From assembly GCA_001803635.1 (NCBI GenBank), contig MHDU01000034.1, positions 1 through 63,605 of the forward strand: 63,605 bases of DNA, in the 5' to 3' direction. The position numbers and the translations under genes were made by a program. Position 1 is the first letter of the stretch; every line of letters begins with the position of its first letter. Shown piece by piece: positions 7,584 to 16,325 of this stretch. Below the pieces are notes generated by a model. The model had not been told where the DNA came from. It ran no database searches and was given only the letters and a program-made list of their open reading frames with translations. This stretch comes from Nitrospirae bacterium GWB2_47_37. GTDB taxonomy: Bacteria; Nitrospirota; Thermodesulfovibrionia; Thermodesulfovibrionales; Dissulfurispiraceae.

Positions 7584-9563
7584 ATGTTTAAACTCCCAAT
7601 CATAATAGCCTTAATTTTAATATCGGCGCTGCCTTCTTTCGTCTCAGCCGCGAATGCCCCTGACCTCCAGGAGACGGACTCTCCAATCCGGCTTATCGCG
7701 GAAGGGAAAACGAGCTTAGATAAATCGGATAACGAAACCGCTATAGAAAAATTAACGTCGGCATACGAAAAAGTCCCTCTTTTGGGCGACTACATACTGC
7801 TTTGGAGGGCCCGGGCTTATGAGGCGAAAGGGGATGCCGACAAGGCGCTCGCCGATATAAAGATAATCAAAGATAGATATAAAGACTCGCCTGTTATGAA
7901 AAACGCGAGGGCTAAGGAGATAGAATTACTCCAAAAAAGGAACGACCCTTCGCTCCTTAAAATGTTTGAAGGTTTTATCAGGGATTATCCGTCCGAACCC
8001 GGCGTTAAATACGCATATGCGGCATATCTAAAAGAAAATAATGAAACGGATAAGGCTAAAAAAATATTCAAAGAAATATACATCTCTCCGTCATCGATGT
8101 CCAAAACCGCGTTGAACGAGCTTTCGCCTTCGGATATAACCGTGGAAGACCTTATGAAGAGGGGAGAAAACCTCAATAAGTCATGGCTGTTTGCGGAAGC
8201 GGAGAAATCCCTGAGAGAAGCTTTAAACAGATGCGACGGACAGTTAAGAAACGAGATCATGGAAAAACTCGCCTATTCTATTTTCAGACAAAAGCGGTAC
8301 AAGGAAGCAGCGGAACTTTACAAGACCTTAAACAATAAATACTGGCGCGCGCGTTCTCTCTTCAGAATAGGAGATATTGATACATTTGAGTCGGAACTGC
8401 CGGAGTTTGTAAAGACGGGCGACAAACGGTTCGCGTCCCTCCTGATAGCATACGGAACAAAGACACGGAGAGACGGCAATATCGAAAAGGCATTGGAGGT
8501 ATTCAACAACACGCTGTCGAAATATCCTTCCGAAAAAGAAGATATACTTTGGGCTAAAGGCTGGACTTATTATTTGTCGGGCGAATACAAAAACGCCTCG
8601 GAATTATTCTCTCAGCTTTACGACGCGCACGGAGGCTCAAAATATCTTTACTGGAAAAACAGATGCGCTGAAAAATCCGGATCCGCTCATCCGTCCGCAC
8701 ATAAAAAAACCGTTGCCTACCGAGATTATTACGGTTTCCTTTCCATGCTTAAAGAAGACTCCGGGCTGCAAGCGCTGAGTGCTATGGCGGAAGCCGGCGC
8801 GAAAGAAAAAACCCAAAAAGTAAAAATAGACGTATTACAGTCGCCCCGGTCATTATCACCCTCTTTGGAGAGGGTGGATATACTGATAAAGCTCGGATTA
8901 AAACGGGAAGCGGTTTCGGAACTTATATACATGTCGAAAAAGAACACTAATCCCGGCAATATCGTGAATCTAAGCTCTTATCTGAAAAATCTCGGCAATC
9001 ATAAGATGGCGGTTAATCTTGTATCGAGGATTCCGTATGCCGAAAACCTCCATGAATTATTATACCCGCCGGCATTCTCCGAAGAGGTGGAGGAGGCGTC
9101 CGGAAAAAATAATATAGATCCCCTTTTGGTGCTGTCGGTCATGAGGGAGGAATCGAGATTCGACACCGAGGCGCGCTCTATCGCAGGCGCGCTGGGACTT
9201 ATGCAGCTTATGCCCGCTACCGCGCAGCGGCTCGACAGGCACGTCAAACTGAACATTAAACACACGGCTCAACTGCACGACGCAAGGACCAATATCCTTA
9301 TCGGCTCATACTATCTGAAACAACTGCTCAAGACGTTCAACTCGGCTCCGGCGGCCATTGCCGCATACAACGCCGGGGAAGACGCAGTAAAGGAATGGCT
9401 CAGGAAAAATACTTACTCCACCATAGACGAATTCATCGAGGACATACCTTACGATGAAACGAGAAATTATGTAAAAAGGGTTCTCACGACCTATTTCGAA
9501 TACATGAGGGCAATAAAGGACACCGACATCTCGACCGTTAAAAAACATATCGGCGCCCTTTAA
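7584..9563 (+). CDS. slt: soluble lytic murein transglycosylase (Slt70-like)
   Basis: Periplasmic enzyme cleaving peptidoglycan glycan strands to 1,6-anhydro products. A signal peptide (MFKLPIIIALILISALPSF) leads into a long superhelical TPR-like region (about residues 30-500), then a C-terminal SLT domain from about residue 510. The domain shows VMREESRFD (catalytic Glu near 522), the ALGLMQLMPATA motif and AAYNAGEDAV. Length 659 and architecture match Slt70. Third gene of the aroC-ald operon. Confidence 0.92.
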   Translation: MFKLPIIIALILISALPSFVSAANAPDLQETDSPIRLIAEGKTSLDKSDNETAIEKLTSAYEKVPLLGDYILLWRARAYEAKGDADKALADIKIIKDRYKDSPVMKNARAKEIELLQKRNDPSLLKMFEGFIRDYPSEPGVKYAYAAYLKENNETDKAKKIFKEIYISPSSMSKTALNELSPSDITVEDLMKRGENLNKSWLFAEAEKSLREALNRCDGQLRNEIMEKLAYSIFRQKRYKEAAELYKTLNNKYWRARSLFRIGDIDTFESELPEFVKTGDKRFASLLIAYGTKTRRDGNIEKALEVFNNTLSKYPSEKEDILWAKGWTYYLSGEYKNASELFSQLYDAHGGSKYLYWKNRCAEKSGSAHPSAHKKTVAYRDYYGFLSMLKEDSGLQALSAMAEAGAKEKTQKVKIDVLQSPRSLSPSLERVDILIKLGLKREAVSELIYMSKKNTNPGNIVNLSSYLKNLGNHKMAVNLVSRIPYAENLHELLYPPAFSEEVEEASGKNNIDPLLVLSVMREESRFDTEARSIAGALGLMQLMPATAQRLDRHVKLNIKHTAQLHDARTNILIGSYYLKQLLKTFNSAPAAIAAYNAGEDAVKEWLRKNTYSTIDEFIEDIPYDETRNYVKRVLTTYFEYMRAIKDTDISTVKKHIGAL

Positions 9564-9680
9564 TACAATTGAACATCTAACTGCATTTTTTGAGTTGAGA
9601 TCAAATCCGATTGTTTATTTTTCTCTTATGAATTGTGTATTATTTTTAGTAGCTGATTATTAATAGAGAGGGAGGCATTT

Positions 9681-9896
9681 GTGGAAATACTTAAGACGTT
9701 CGAAGAAAAAATAACTTACGCGGTCGAAAAGGTCAAGGCATTAAAGGAAGAAAAGTATAGTCTCGATAAGAGGATAGAAGAGCTTGAGGATGCGGTAAGA
9801 TCTAAAGATATGGAAATCGAGCGGCTCGTGATGGAAAAGGCCTCCGTAAAGGAACAGATAGCCGAACTCCTGAATGAACTCGAATCGCTCGATTAA
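9681..9896 (+). CDS. short coiled-coil protein, ZapB-like
   Basis: A 71-residue protein that is almost entirely heptad coiled coil (EEKITYAVEKVKALKEEK through ELLNELESLD). The start is GTG, supported by a GGGAGG ribosome-binding site about 8 nt upstream. It precedes zapA by 21 nt. Small coiled-coil genes in this position are commonly annotated as cell-division protein ZapB, so a role in Z-ring organisation is inferred from context rather than from specific residues. Confidence 0.6.
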   Translation: MEILKTFEEKITYAVEKVKALKEEKYSLDKRIEELEDAVRSKDMEIERLVMEKASVKEQIAELLNELESLD

Positions 9897-9917
9897 ACAT
9901 TTTCGGGGTATTGCGTA

Positions 9918-10193
9918 ATGGGCAGCGTGGAAGTACATATACTCGGACAAAACTACGTTATAAAAGGCGATGCGCCGTCCGAATACATTAAACACCTTGC
10001 GGATTTCGTTGACGAGAAACTAAAAGAGGTTTACGGAAACGCGCCGGACATAACGCCTCTTAAGGCCGCAATCCTTGCCGCCTTGAACATCGCGGATGAA
10101 CTGCACAAGGTCAAGAACGATTACAAGTCGGTATCTCAAAGTATAAAGAATATCGAGGACAAGACTGAGAGTATAATCAGGCTTTTTGAGTGA
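9918..10193 (+). CDS. zapA: cell division protein ZapA
   Basis: A 91-residue ZapA protein that bundles FtsZ filaments. An N-terminal beta segment (SVEVHILGQNYVIKGDAPSE) and a YIKHLADFVDEKLKEV helix form the globular head. A C-terminal coiled coil follows (ALNIADELHKVKNDYKSV). It follows the ZapB-like gene. Its 3' end overlaps the convergent GGDEF gene by 17 bp, leaving no room for the 6S RNA often found downstream of zapA. Confidence 0.85.
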   Translation: MGSVEVHILGQNYVIKGDAPSEYIKHLADFVDEKLKEVYGNAPDITPLKAAILAALNIADELHKVKNDYKSVSQSIKNIEDKTESIIRLFE

Positions 10194-11118
10194 TCTCCGG
10201 TTCGAGGTGTCTTTTATCGACCTTTAAACAATGGCCGCCGGAAATCTTGGCGTATTTTTTCATCTCGGACGCGGCCCCGGCCATTTCCCCGTAGTGTGAA
10301 AACTTTTTAAACTTATTGTGCACTATGCCTATGGAAATGCCTATGAGAGGAAACGTGCGTTTATTGCCTTCCCTGTCAACGGACTCTATACAGCCCTTTA
10401 TCCTATCCTCATGGTCGTAGAAGGTAAGCATTATCTTGGTGAAATTATCGATAATTGCGGCGGCGGTCTCTTCCATATTCTCCGGATCCGTGATAAATAT
10501 AAAATCATCCCCGCCTATATGCCCGATAAAACTGCCGGAAGGCTGTTTACTTTTAACCGTATTCAGGATAAGCCTGCCGAGCATTTTCAGAACCTCGTCC
10601 CCGCGACTGAAGCCGTACCGGTCGTTATACGGCTTAAAATAATCGAGGTCGGCATACGCGAGGGCGAATACCGTTCCGGCATCGAGCCTCTTTTGTATCT
10701 GCATGTTTATGGCTATATTGCCGGGAAGCCTTGTCAGGGGATTCACCTCGACGATCCTCTCCGCCCTGTGCACACACAAGCCGACCTTGACGGGCAACTC
10801 CATTTCAAGGGATGACCGTCTTACGTAATCGTCTATGAACAGGGAATCCCAATCCGAGACCGTAAAATCATCGTCAACTACGGCTAAAACCGGAAGATGG
10901 CCGAAAATGGGATCTCCCTTTATCTCGTTAAGAACATTAACGGTCATTGAATCGCCCATTACAATATCTATAATCATGATGTCCGGGATAGAGCCGTAGA
11001 TATAATCGAGCGAAGACTGTATCTTGGAAAAATTGACGACATTGTAAGAATCCTTAAAAAACCTGTCGATTATATTTGTCAGAAGAGGATCTTTGGTAAT
11101 TGCTGCGATGGTCTTCAA
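10177..11118 (-). CDS. receiver-like plus GGDEF domain protein
   Basis: A 313-residue protein. Residues 1-115 look like a response-regulator receiver with an Asp in IPDIMIIDIVMGDS. Residues about 125-300 form a GGDEF domain (LTRLPGNIAINMQIQ, LAYADLDYFKPYND, HIGGDDFIFI). The active-site loop is GGDDF instead of GGDEF, and no RxxD inhibitory site precedes it, so diguanylate cyclase activity is plausible but uncertain. It lies 1 nt after the HDOD gene and is part of the same operon. The 3' end overlaps zapA convergently. Confidence 0.85.
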   Translation of the reverse strand: MKTIAAITKDPLLTNIIDRFFKDSYNVVNFSKIQSSLDYIYGSIPDIMIIDIVMGDSMTVNVLNEIKGDPIFGHLPVLAVVDDDFTVSDWDSLFIDDYVRRSSLEMELPVKVGLCVHRAERIVEVNPLTRLPGNIAINMQIQKRLDAGTVFALAYADLDYFKPYNDRYGFSRGDEVLKMLGRLILNTVKSKQPSGSFIGHIGGDDFIFITDPENMEETAAAIIDNFTKIMLTFYDHEDRIKGCIESVDREGNKRTFPLIGISIGIVHNKFKKFSHYGEMAGAASEMKKYAKISGGHCLKVDKRHLEPEITQKA

Positions 11119-11119
11119 C

Positions 11120-11956
11120 CTAAGCCTCGGAAAGGAAGAAGTCTTCCGCGCCGGACAGGGAATCTTCCAACTCGCTCAATACTTCCTTTAAATCGGCCTC
11201 CGAAAGGCCGAGGGTCTGCCATGCGACGCTGTTGACCGCAGGCACAAAATCATCGCCGGCAAAACCGAACCCCTTAGCCCTTATAATAATATCGGAAAGA
11301 TGGACTATCGCCGTCTGAACCGGGACGCCGTTGGAAAGGTGCGGTTTATGGTGATATTCTATTACCTCTACCAGATTCCTCGGGAAATTCCACTTCTGGG
11401 CGATCCACGCCCCTGCTTCGGCGTGGCTGATTGTGAAATGTTTCTTTTCGGCCTCCAATATAAAAATGCCTTTATCTTCCGCTTCGGCCATGATTTTTTT
11501 ATATTCTTCGGGAAACTTCAATCCTAAAACGACCTTCCCTATATCGTGAAGAAGGGCGGCCACCGAAACCTCTTCGGGCTCCGTCAATCCCTTTTTCTGG
11601 GCGATTATCCTTGCCGTAATGGCGCAGCCGAGGGAGTGCTCCCAAAGCCCGAGCATGGTCTTTTGCATGGCCTCGAATACCGACACGCCCAAAAGCATGC
11701 CTTTTACGACATTCAGTCCCAAAAGTATAAGCGCCTGACTGACGGACGATATCCTGCCGGGAAATCCGTATATCGGAGAGTTTACTATCTTGAGCACCCT
11801 CGACGTAAGAACAGGGTCGTTCGCTATAAAACCTCCCACTTCGTTAAGGGAGGCCTTGGGATTTTCGATAACAACCAGCAGCTTTCTCAATACCCCCGGT
11901 ATCGTGGGGAGAGTATCTATCTTCTCTATCTGGCTACGAAGCGCCTGTATATCCAT
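11120..11956 (-). CDS. HDOD-domain signalling protein
   Basis: A 278-residue protein that is essentially one HDOD domain: LPTIPGVLRKLLVVIENP, the NDPVLTSRVLKIVNSPIYGF helix pair, and an HD-like ALLHDIGKVVLGL followed by HHKPH. HDOD proteins usually scaffold or modulate c-di-GMP or stress signalling rather than hydrolyse substrates. This gene sits between a 98-residue protein and a GGDEF protein with almost no spacing. It is a clear paralogue of the HDOD gene at 12327, with the same length and near-identical motif order, so a local duplication is likely. Confidence 0.9.
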   Translation of the reverse strand: MDIQALRSQIEKIDTLPTIPGVLRKLLVVIENPKASLNEVGGFIANDPVLTSRVLKIVNSPIYGFPGRISSVSQALILLGLNVVKGMLLGVSVFEAMQKTMLGLWEHSLGCAITARIIAQKKGLTEPEEVSVAALLHDIGKVVLGLKFPEEYKKIMAEAEDKGIFILEAEKKHFTISHAEAGAWIAQKWNFPRNLVEVIEYHHKPHLSNGVPVQTAIVHLSDIIIRAKGFGFAGDDFVPAVNSVAWQTLGLSEADLKEVLSELEDSLSGAEDFFLSEA

Positions 11957-12253
11957 CTATTTGTAAAGCCCCTCGATGTGCTCTTTGAAAAGCTTCTTTA
12001 AAAGTCCCATGTTCGGCTCGTTTTCGGTCTTTTTAAATCTTGCGTCCAGTTCCGAAAGTATCTCCTCCAGAGGTTTTTGAGGAGCGGCTGCCCCTTCGAC
12101 ATAGACGCTGCTCACATTCATATTATGAAGCCTTTCTATAAGGGCATTGCTAAGCTCGGTCCCTTCCCCTAAAAGGATCATACCCGCCTCGTTGATCACC
12201 GGCTTTGAAAGCTTCATGCCGGGCTTAAGATTATTTACGGGAACCTTGGGCAA
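11957..12253 (-). CDS. small protein with LKPGM domain (DUF3391-like)
   Basis: A 98-residue protein. It starts PKVPVNNLKPGMKLSKPVI and continues EAGMILLGEGTELSNALIERL, resembling the N-terminal module found in front of many HD-GYP proteins. The C-terminus is charged and helical. The start codon is TTG at 12253, chosen because an AGGAGG sequence lies 7 nt upstream and there is no better codon. It is the first gene of an operon with HDOD and GGDEF proteins, suggesting a signalling accessory role. Confidence 0.7.
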   Translation of the reverse strand: MPKVPVNNLKPGMKLSKPVINEAGMILLGEGTELSNALIERLHNMNVSSVYVEGAAAPQKPLEEILSELDARFKKTENEPNMGLLKKLFKEHIEGLYK

Positions 12254-12284
12254 ATTACTACCTCCTGCTCGGTATTTGAAAGCT

Positions 12285-12290
12285 ATTATA
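12285..12290 (-). promoter_or_regulatory. -10 element of the LKPGM-HDOD-GGDEF operon
   Basis: A perfect TATAAT on the minus strand lies about 30 nt before the TTG start and upstream of the AGGAGG site. The -35 region is not well conserved. It is the likely promoter of the three-gene signalling operon. Confidence 0.45.
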
Positions 12291-12326
12291 CCATAAAGAA
12301 TGCGCGCAAACCGTCAGAAAAAAGAG

Positions 12327-13163
12327 TTACAGATCCATCAGGAGTATATCCTCTTTGTGGTACAGAGAATCCTCCATTTCCTCCAATATCCCCCTTATGT
12401 CCGTTTCGGTAATATCGAGAATCTCCCAGACCGAGGGGTTCAAGGCAGGCACGAGCTTATCGCCCGCAAAGCCGAATCCCTTTGCCCTTACGAGGATATC
12501 GGAAAGATGGACTATCGCCGTCATAACAGGGGCGTTCCTTGAAAGGTGGGGCTTATGGTGGTATTCTATCGCTTCTATAAGGCTTCGCGGGAACTTCCAC
12601 TTCTCCATAAGCCATGCGCCCACAGCGGCATGGTTTACCTCGAAATGGTCCGTTTCGGAATCGAATATGAAATTATTTTTTTTCTCCGCTTCATCCATAA
12701 TCTTCTTATATTTATCCGAAAATTTCAAACCCAGCACGACCTTCCCTATGTCGTGAAGAAGGGCGGCTACGGAAACCTCCTCATAGTGGTCCAAATTCTT
12801 TCTTTTGGATATTATCCTTGAAGTAATCGCGCACCCGACAGAGTGCTCCCATAGCCCTGTCATTACATTTTTCATGGCCTCGAATACGGAAACGCCCAGA
12901 AGCACCCCGCGCGCAACATCCAGCCCTAAAAGTATAAGCGCCTGGCTTACGGTGGATATCCTTCCGGGAAAACCGTAAATGGGAGAGTTAACGACTTTCA
13001 GTATCCTCGTTGTAAGAGAAGGGTCTTTTAATATGAAATTGCCTATTTCGTTGAGGGACGTCTTAGGGTCCTCTATGACTTCGAGCAGCCTTTTCAGGAC
13101 AGGCGGTATCGTCGGCAGACTGTCTATGTTTTCTATCCTGCTGCGTAATGTCCATGCGTCCAT
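12327..13163 (-). CDS. HDOD-domain signalling protein (paralogue)
   Basis: A 278-residue HDOD protein closely matching the gene at 11120-11956: LPTIPPVLKRLLEVIEDP, NSPIYGFPGRISTVSQALIL, AALLHDIGKVVLGLKF and EYHHKPHLSRNAP. I choose the ATG at 13163 (MDAWTLRSRI) because it aligns with the paralogue start MDIQALRSQI, gives an identical length, and lies 7 nt after a perfect TATAAT. A longer frame extends to 13202. It is divergent from the PhoU-like gene. Confidence 0.88.
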   Translation of the reverse strand: MDAWTLRSRIENIDSLPTIPPVLKRLLEVIEDPKTSLNEIGNFILKDPSLTTRILKVVNSPIYGFPGRISTVSQALILLGLDVARGVLLGVSVFEAMKNVMTGLWEHSVGCAITSRIISKRKNLDHYEEVSVAALLHDIGKVVLGLKFSDKYKKIMDEAEKKNNFIFDSETDHFEVNHAAVGAWLMEKWKFPRSLIEAIEYHHKPHLSRNAPVMTAIVHLSDILVRAKGFGFAGDKLVPALNPSVWEILDITETDIRGILEEMEDSLYHKEDILLMDL

Positions 13164-13170
13164 GGTTATC

Positions 13171-13176
13171 ATTATA
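13171..13176 (-). promoter_or_regulatory. -10 element of a putative leaderless HDOD transcript
   Basis: A perfect TATAAT on the minus strand ends 7 nt before the ATG at 13163. The spacing implies transcription starts at the start codon. No strong -35 is visible. Confidence 0.5.
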
Positions 13177-13241
13177 TCATATCCTTGCAGAAGGATAAGC
13201 AATTTGATATGCTTAAAAAAAGAACACAGGAGGAGCTTATT

Positions 13242-13859
13242 ATGGATGAAAAAACAAAAGAAGCGTTAAAGGCCATGTATGACATGGCGGACAATGCGGA
13301 AAATTGCATTTCTTCTTTACAGACGGCACTTATCTACAATTCATCAAAGCCTTTGAAGGACTGCGAAACTACGGTAAAGGACATCAAAAAGACCGAGGCC
13401 GTTATTACAAAAAAAATCGCGGAACTCGCAAAGGACAATCCGGATCTAAAGCAATACGTTTCGGTGCCGGCGCACCTTTTGAGGATAGGAGAGAATATCG
13501 AAAAACTGTCCGAATTGATGGACAAAAAAATTAAAGACGATATCCTTTTCAGCGACAAAGCGGTTACCGAGATCACGTTTCTCCTGCAGAGGATCGTAGA
13601 TGTCATGAGGCCGACATCCGATATTATACTCGCAAAGAATACCATCCTCGGCAGATACGTTCAGGAATCGGAAGAGGGTATAGTAAAAAGGGCCACGGAA
13701 TACGCCACCTTGCATGAAGAAAGGCTCATCGAGGGACTCTGTCTCCCGGTCGCATCGTCCATATTCATAAACATGCTCGATTCCATAAAAAATATCGCGT
13801 GGCACGCAAAGGAAATAACCTCGAAACTCGTAGGATGGATGCTGCCTAAGGCGCAATAA
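13242..13859 (+). CDS. PhoU-like / DUF47-type helical protein
   Basis: A 205-residue all-helical protein resembling PhoU or the C-terminal domain of Na/Pi cotransporters (KDCETTVKDIKKTEAVITKK, LLRIGENIEKLSELMDKKIK, KEITSKLVGWMLP). The start at 13242 (MDEKTKEAL) is set by an AGGAGG site 8 nt upstream; the frame is open further but without a ribosome-binding site. No phosphate transporter is nearby, so the partner is unknown. It precedes the radical SAM gene by 8 nt. Confidence 0.65.
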   Translation: MDEKTKEALKAMYDMADNAENCISSLQTALIYNSSKPLKDCETTVKDIKKTEAVITKKIAELAKDNPDLKQYVSVPAHLLRIGENIEKLSELMDKKIKDDILFSDKAVTEITFLLQRIVDVMRPTSDIILAKNTILGRYVQESEEGIVKRATEYATLHEERLIEGLCLPVASSIFINMLDSIKNIAWHAKEITSKLVGWMLPKAQ

Positions 13860-13867
13860 ATAAACGT

Positions 13868-14782
13868 ATGCCCGCCGGCGCAGCTTATCTAAAACTATCG
13901 CGCGGAGAATTATGGGAGCGGGTAAGGCGTGCAGAAGAAATACTTAAAAACTGTACGCTCTGCCCCCGCGACTGCATGGTAGACAGGACTTCGGGAGGAG
14001 TCGGCTTCTGCAGGACGGGAGACGAACCCTTTGTCGCGAGTTGGGGACCTCATTTCGGAGAGGAAAGACCGCTCGTAGGGCGCTTGGGTTCCGGCACTAT
14101 CTTTTTCAGCAGGTGCAATCTGGGCTGCATATTCTGCCAGAACTGGACCATAAGCCACTTAGGCGAAGGTAACGAAATAACCGATGAAAAGCTTGCCGAT
14201 ATAATGCTGAAATTGCAGGAAGCGGGTTGCCACAATATAAACTTAGTCACACCCACTCATCAAATGCCGATGATACTGCATTCCATAGCCATAGCTTCAG
14301 AAAAAGGATTGAATATTCCCATCGTATATAACTGCGGAGGATACGAAGCGATAGAATCCCTGAAAATCCTCGACGGCATAATCGACATTTACATGCCCGA
14401 TTTCAAATACGCGAATCCCGAAGCGGCGCTTAAATACTCAAAGGCAAAGGACTATCCGGAAACGGCAAAGGCCGCGATCAAAGAGATGCACCGACAGGTC
14501 GGGGATCTGCTGATAGATGATAAAGGCACAGCGTCGCGCGGACTTCTCGTAAGACACCTCATACTTCCCGAAGGCATTGCGGGCACAAAAGAAATCGTGA
14601 GGTTCATAGCGGATGAAATCTCCGAAAACACATACATCAACATCATGGATCAGTACTATCCCTGTTACAAGGCATTCGAGCACCATCCCCTCGACAGGAG
14701 GATAACAAATAACGAATATTCAGAGGCCGTAAAGGCCGCACTGGATGCGGGTTTGAAAAGGATAGAAGGAGTAACGTTTTGA
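13868..14782 (+). CDS. radical SAM protein, PflA-like (COG1313 type)
   Basis: A 304-residue radical SAM enzyme. The cluster-binding motif CNLGCIFC (CX3CX2C) lies near residue 83. An N-terminal cysteine group (CTLCPRDCMVDR ... GFCRTGDEP, residues about 35-62) is typical of the pyruvate-formate-lyase-activating-like subgroup of unknown substrate. HNINLVTPTHQMPMIL and YNCGGYEAIESL are also characteristic. It overlaps the next gene by 4 nt (TTGA). The substrate cannot be assigned from the sequence. Confidence 0.88.
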   Translation: MPAGAAYLKLSRGELWERVRRAEEILKNCTLCPRDCMVDRTSGGVGFCRTGDEPFVASWGPHFGEERPLVGRLGSGTIFFSRCNLGCIFCQNWTISHLGEGNEITDEKLADIMLKLQEAGCHNINLVTPTHQMPMILHSIAIASEKGLNIPIVYNCGGYEAIESLKILDGIIDIYMPDFKYANPEAALKYSKAKDYPETAKAAIKEMHRQVGDLLIDDKGTASRGLLVRHLILPEGIAGTKEIVRFIADEISENTYINIMDQYYPCYKAFEHHPLDRRITNNEYSEAVKAALDAGLKRIEGVTF

Positions 14783-16161
14783 AAATAAAATTCTTGGGCG
14801 GGGTCAGGACGGTCACAGGCACATGTTTTCACCTGTCGATAAACGATTTGCAGCTACTCGTTGACTGCGGCATGTATCAGGGGGAGCATGCCGATGACAT
14901 AAACAAAGCGCAGTTCCAATTCAATCCGCAGGATATCGATTGCCTCTTTTTAACCCACGCCCATATAGACCATTCCGGACTTATTCCAAGACTCGTAAAA
15001 GACGGCTTTAAAGGCAGGATATTCTCAACATACGCCGGCGCGGACCTTGCCGAAATCATGCTTTACGACTCCGCGCAGATACAGGAAAAAGACGCTGAAT
15101 GGCTTACCAAAAAGGCATTCAGGTCAGGAAAGGATATTGTGTTCGAACCTTTATATACGACCGGAGACGCAAGAGCGGCAATCCGGTTCTTCGAGAAAAA
15201 AACTTACGGTAAGACCGAAAATCTCGGTAAGGCCGTGAAATACCGATTTATAGATGCCGGTCATATTCTCGGTTCCGGGACATTGGAAATATGGTATCAA
15301 GACAGCCCTGTCGAAAGAAAAATAGTATTCTCCGGAGACATAGGCAAAAAAGGAAATCCGATAATCAACGACCCGCAACACGCGGGGACGGCGGATTATG
15401 TTGTAATGGAATCGACATACGGCAACAGGCTGCACAAAGGCATGGAGGAGAGCATCGACGAACTCGCGGAGGCGATAAAGGTTACGTTTAAGAGAGGCGG
15501 CAATGTGTTAATCCCGGCCTTTGCCGTCGGAAGGACTCAGGATATTCTATACACCTTGAACAAATTGTCCGGGGAAGGAAGGCTCAATAACCTCAATGTC
15601 TATGTGGACAGCCCCCTCGCGGAAGATACGACAAAGGTCTATTTAGCTCACCCCGAATGTTACGATGAAGAGGCGCTGAAAATGCTCAGAAACAGAAAAG
15701 GCAATGCGATAAAACTTCACTTCACGACCTCGGTAGAGGACTCTCAGAAGATAAACGGAATAAAATCCGGAGCCGTTATTATTGCCGGAAGCGGCATGTG
15801 CGACGGGGGGAGAATAAGGCATCACTTCAAGCATAACCTCTGGCGCAAGGAATGCAGCATAATATTTTCAGGGTTTCAGGCTGAGGGAACCCTCGGAAGA
15901 AAAATAATTGACGGAGCAAAGATCGTCCCTGTACTCGGAGAAAATATCGCGGTAAAAGCGAAAGTCTATACCATCGGAGGCTTCTCGGCCCATGCGGACA
16001 GGGACGGGCTTCTCGAATGGCTCGGCGCGTTTTCAAATAAGCCGGAAGTATTCATTGTCCACGGCGAAGAGAATGTCTCTCTCGAATTCGAGGAGACGGT
16101 AAAAGAAAGATTCGGATTCATAACGCATGTGCCTCACAAAGGAGAAGAATTCCAGATTTAG
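14779..16161 (+). CDS. MBL-fold beta-CASP RNA nuclease
   Basis: A 460-residue metallo-beta-lactamase/beta-CASP protein related to bacterial and archaeal CPSF-like nucleases. The metal site is THAHIDHSG near residue 55, with IDAGHILGSG and FSGDIGKKGNPI further on. The beta-CASP region includes VLIPAFAVGRTQ, IIAGSGMCDGGR and the C-terminal RMMBL segment GGFSAHADRDGLLEW. The start is TTG at 14779, overlapping the radical SAM stop, supported by AAGGAG 7 nt upstream. Predicted role: RNA processing or decay in the cytoplasm. Confidence 0.92.
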   Translation: MKIKFLGGVRTVTGTCFHLSINDLQLLVDCGMYQGEHADDINKAQFQFNPQDIDCLFLTHAHIDHSGLIPRLVKDGFKGRIFSTYAGADLAEIMLYDSAQIQEKDAEWLTKKAFRSGKDIVFEPLYTTGDARAAIRFFEKKTYGKTENLGKAVKYRFIDAGHILGSGTLEIWYQDSPVERKIVFSGDIGKKGNPIINDPQHAGTADYVVMESTYGNRLHKGMEESIDELAEAIKVTFKRGGNVLIPAFAVGRTQDILYTLNKLSGEGRLNNLNVYVDSPLAEDTTKVYLAHPECYDEEALKMLRNRKGNAIKLHFTTSVEDSQKINGIKSGAVIIAGSGMCDGGRIRHHFKHNLWRKECSIIFSGFQAEGTLGRKIIDGAKIVPVLGENIAVKAKVYTIGGFSAHADRDGLLEWLGAFSNKPEVFIVHGEENVSLEFEETVKERFGFITHVPHKGEEFQI

Positions 16162-16185
16162 AATGTATAACAAAATGCCTAATAA

Positions 16186-16318
16186 AACTGATAGGGCATT
16201 GTATTGTAGCGGTTTCAGCAGCTCGAAGTTTCGTAGTGATGGCGAAACCGAGCTGGCGCCTCGGAGCCGAACAAGGATGTTCGGCGAGAATGAGCGGAAA
16301 TACTGTGACCTATCAGTT
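16186..16318. repeat. three-stem structured repeat, copy A
   Basis: A 133-bp intergenic element between convergent genes. The outer stem is AACTGATAGG (16186) with CCTATCAGTT (16309-16318). Inside are hairpin 1 (16219-16255; CAGCTCG paired with CGAGCTG plus an inner GTTTCG/CGAAAC) and hairpin 2 (16266-16285; GCCGAAC, loop AAGGAT, GTTCGGC). Unpaired conserved blocks are AGCGGTTTCAG, GCGCCTCGGA and GAGAATGAGCGG. Copy B at 56450-56569 keeps these blocks but has different, still complementary stems. Confidence 0.8.
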
Positions 16319-16325
16319 AAAACTC

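Noticed and set aside
10194-10300. 6S RNA after zapA
   Set aside because: zapA overlaps the convergent GGDEF gene by 17 bp; no 6S-like long hairpin is present.
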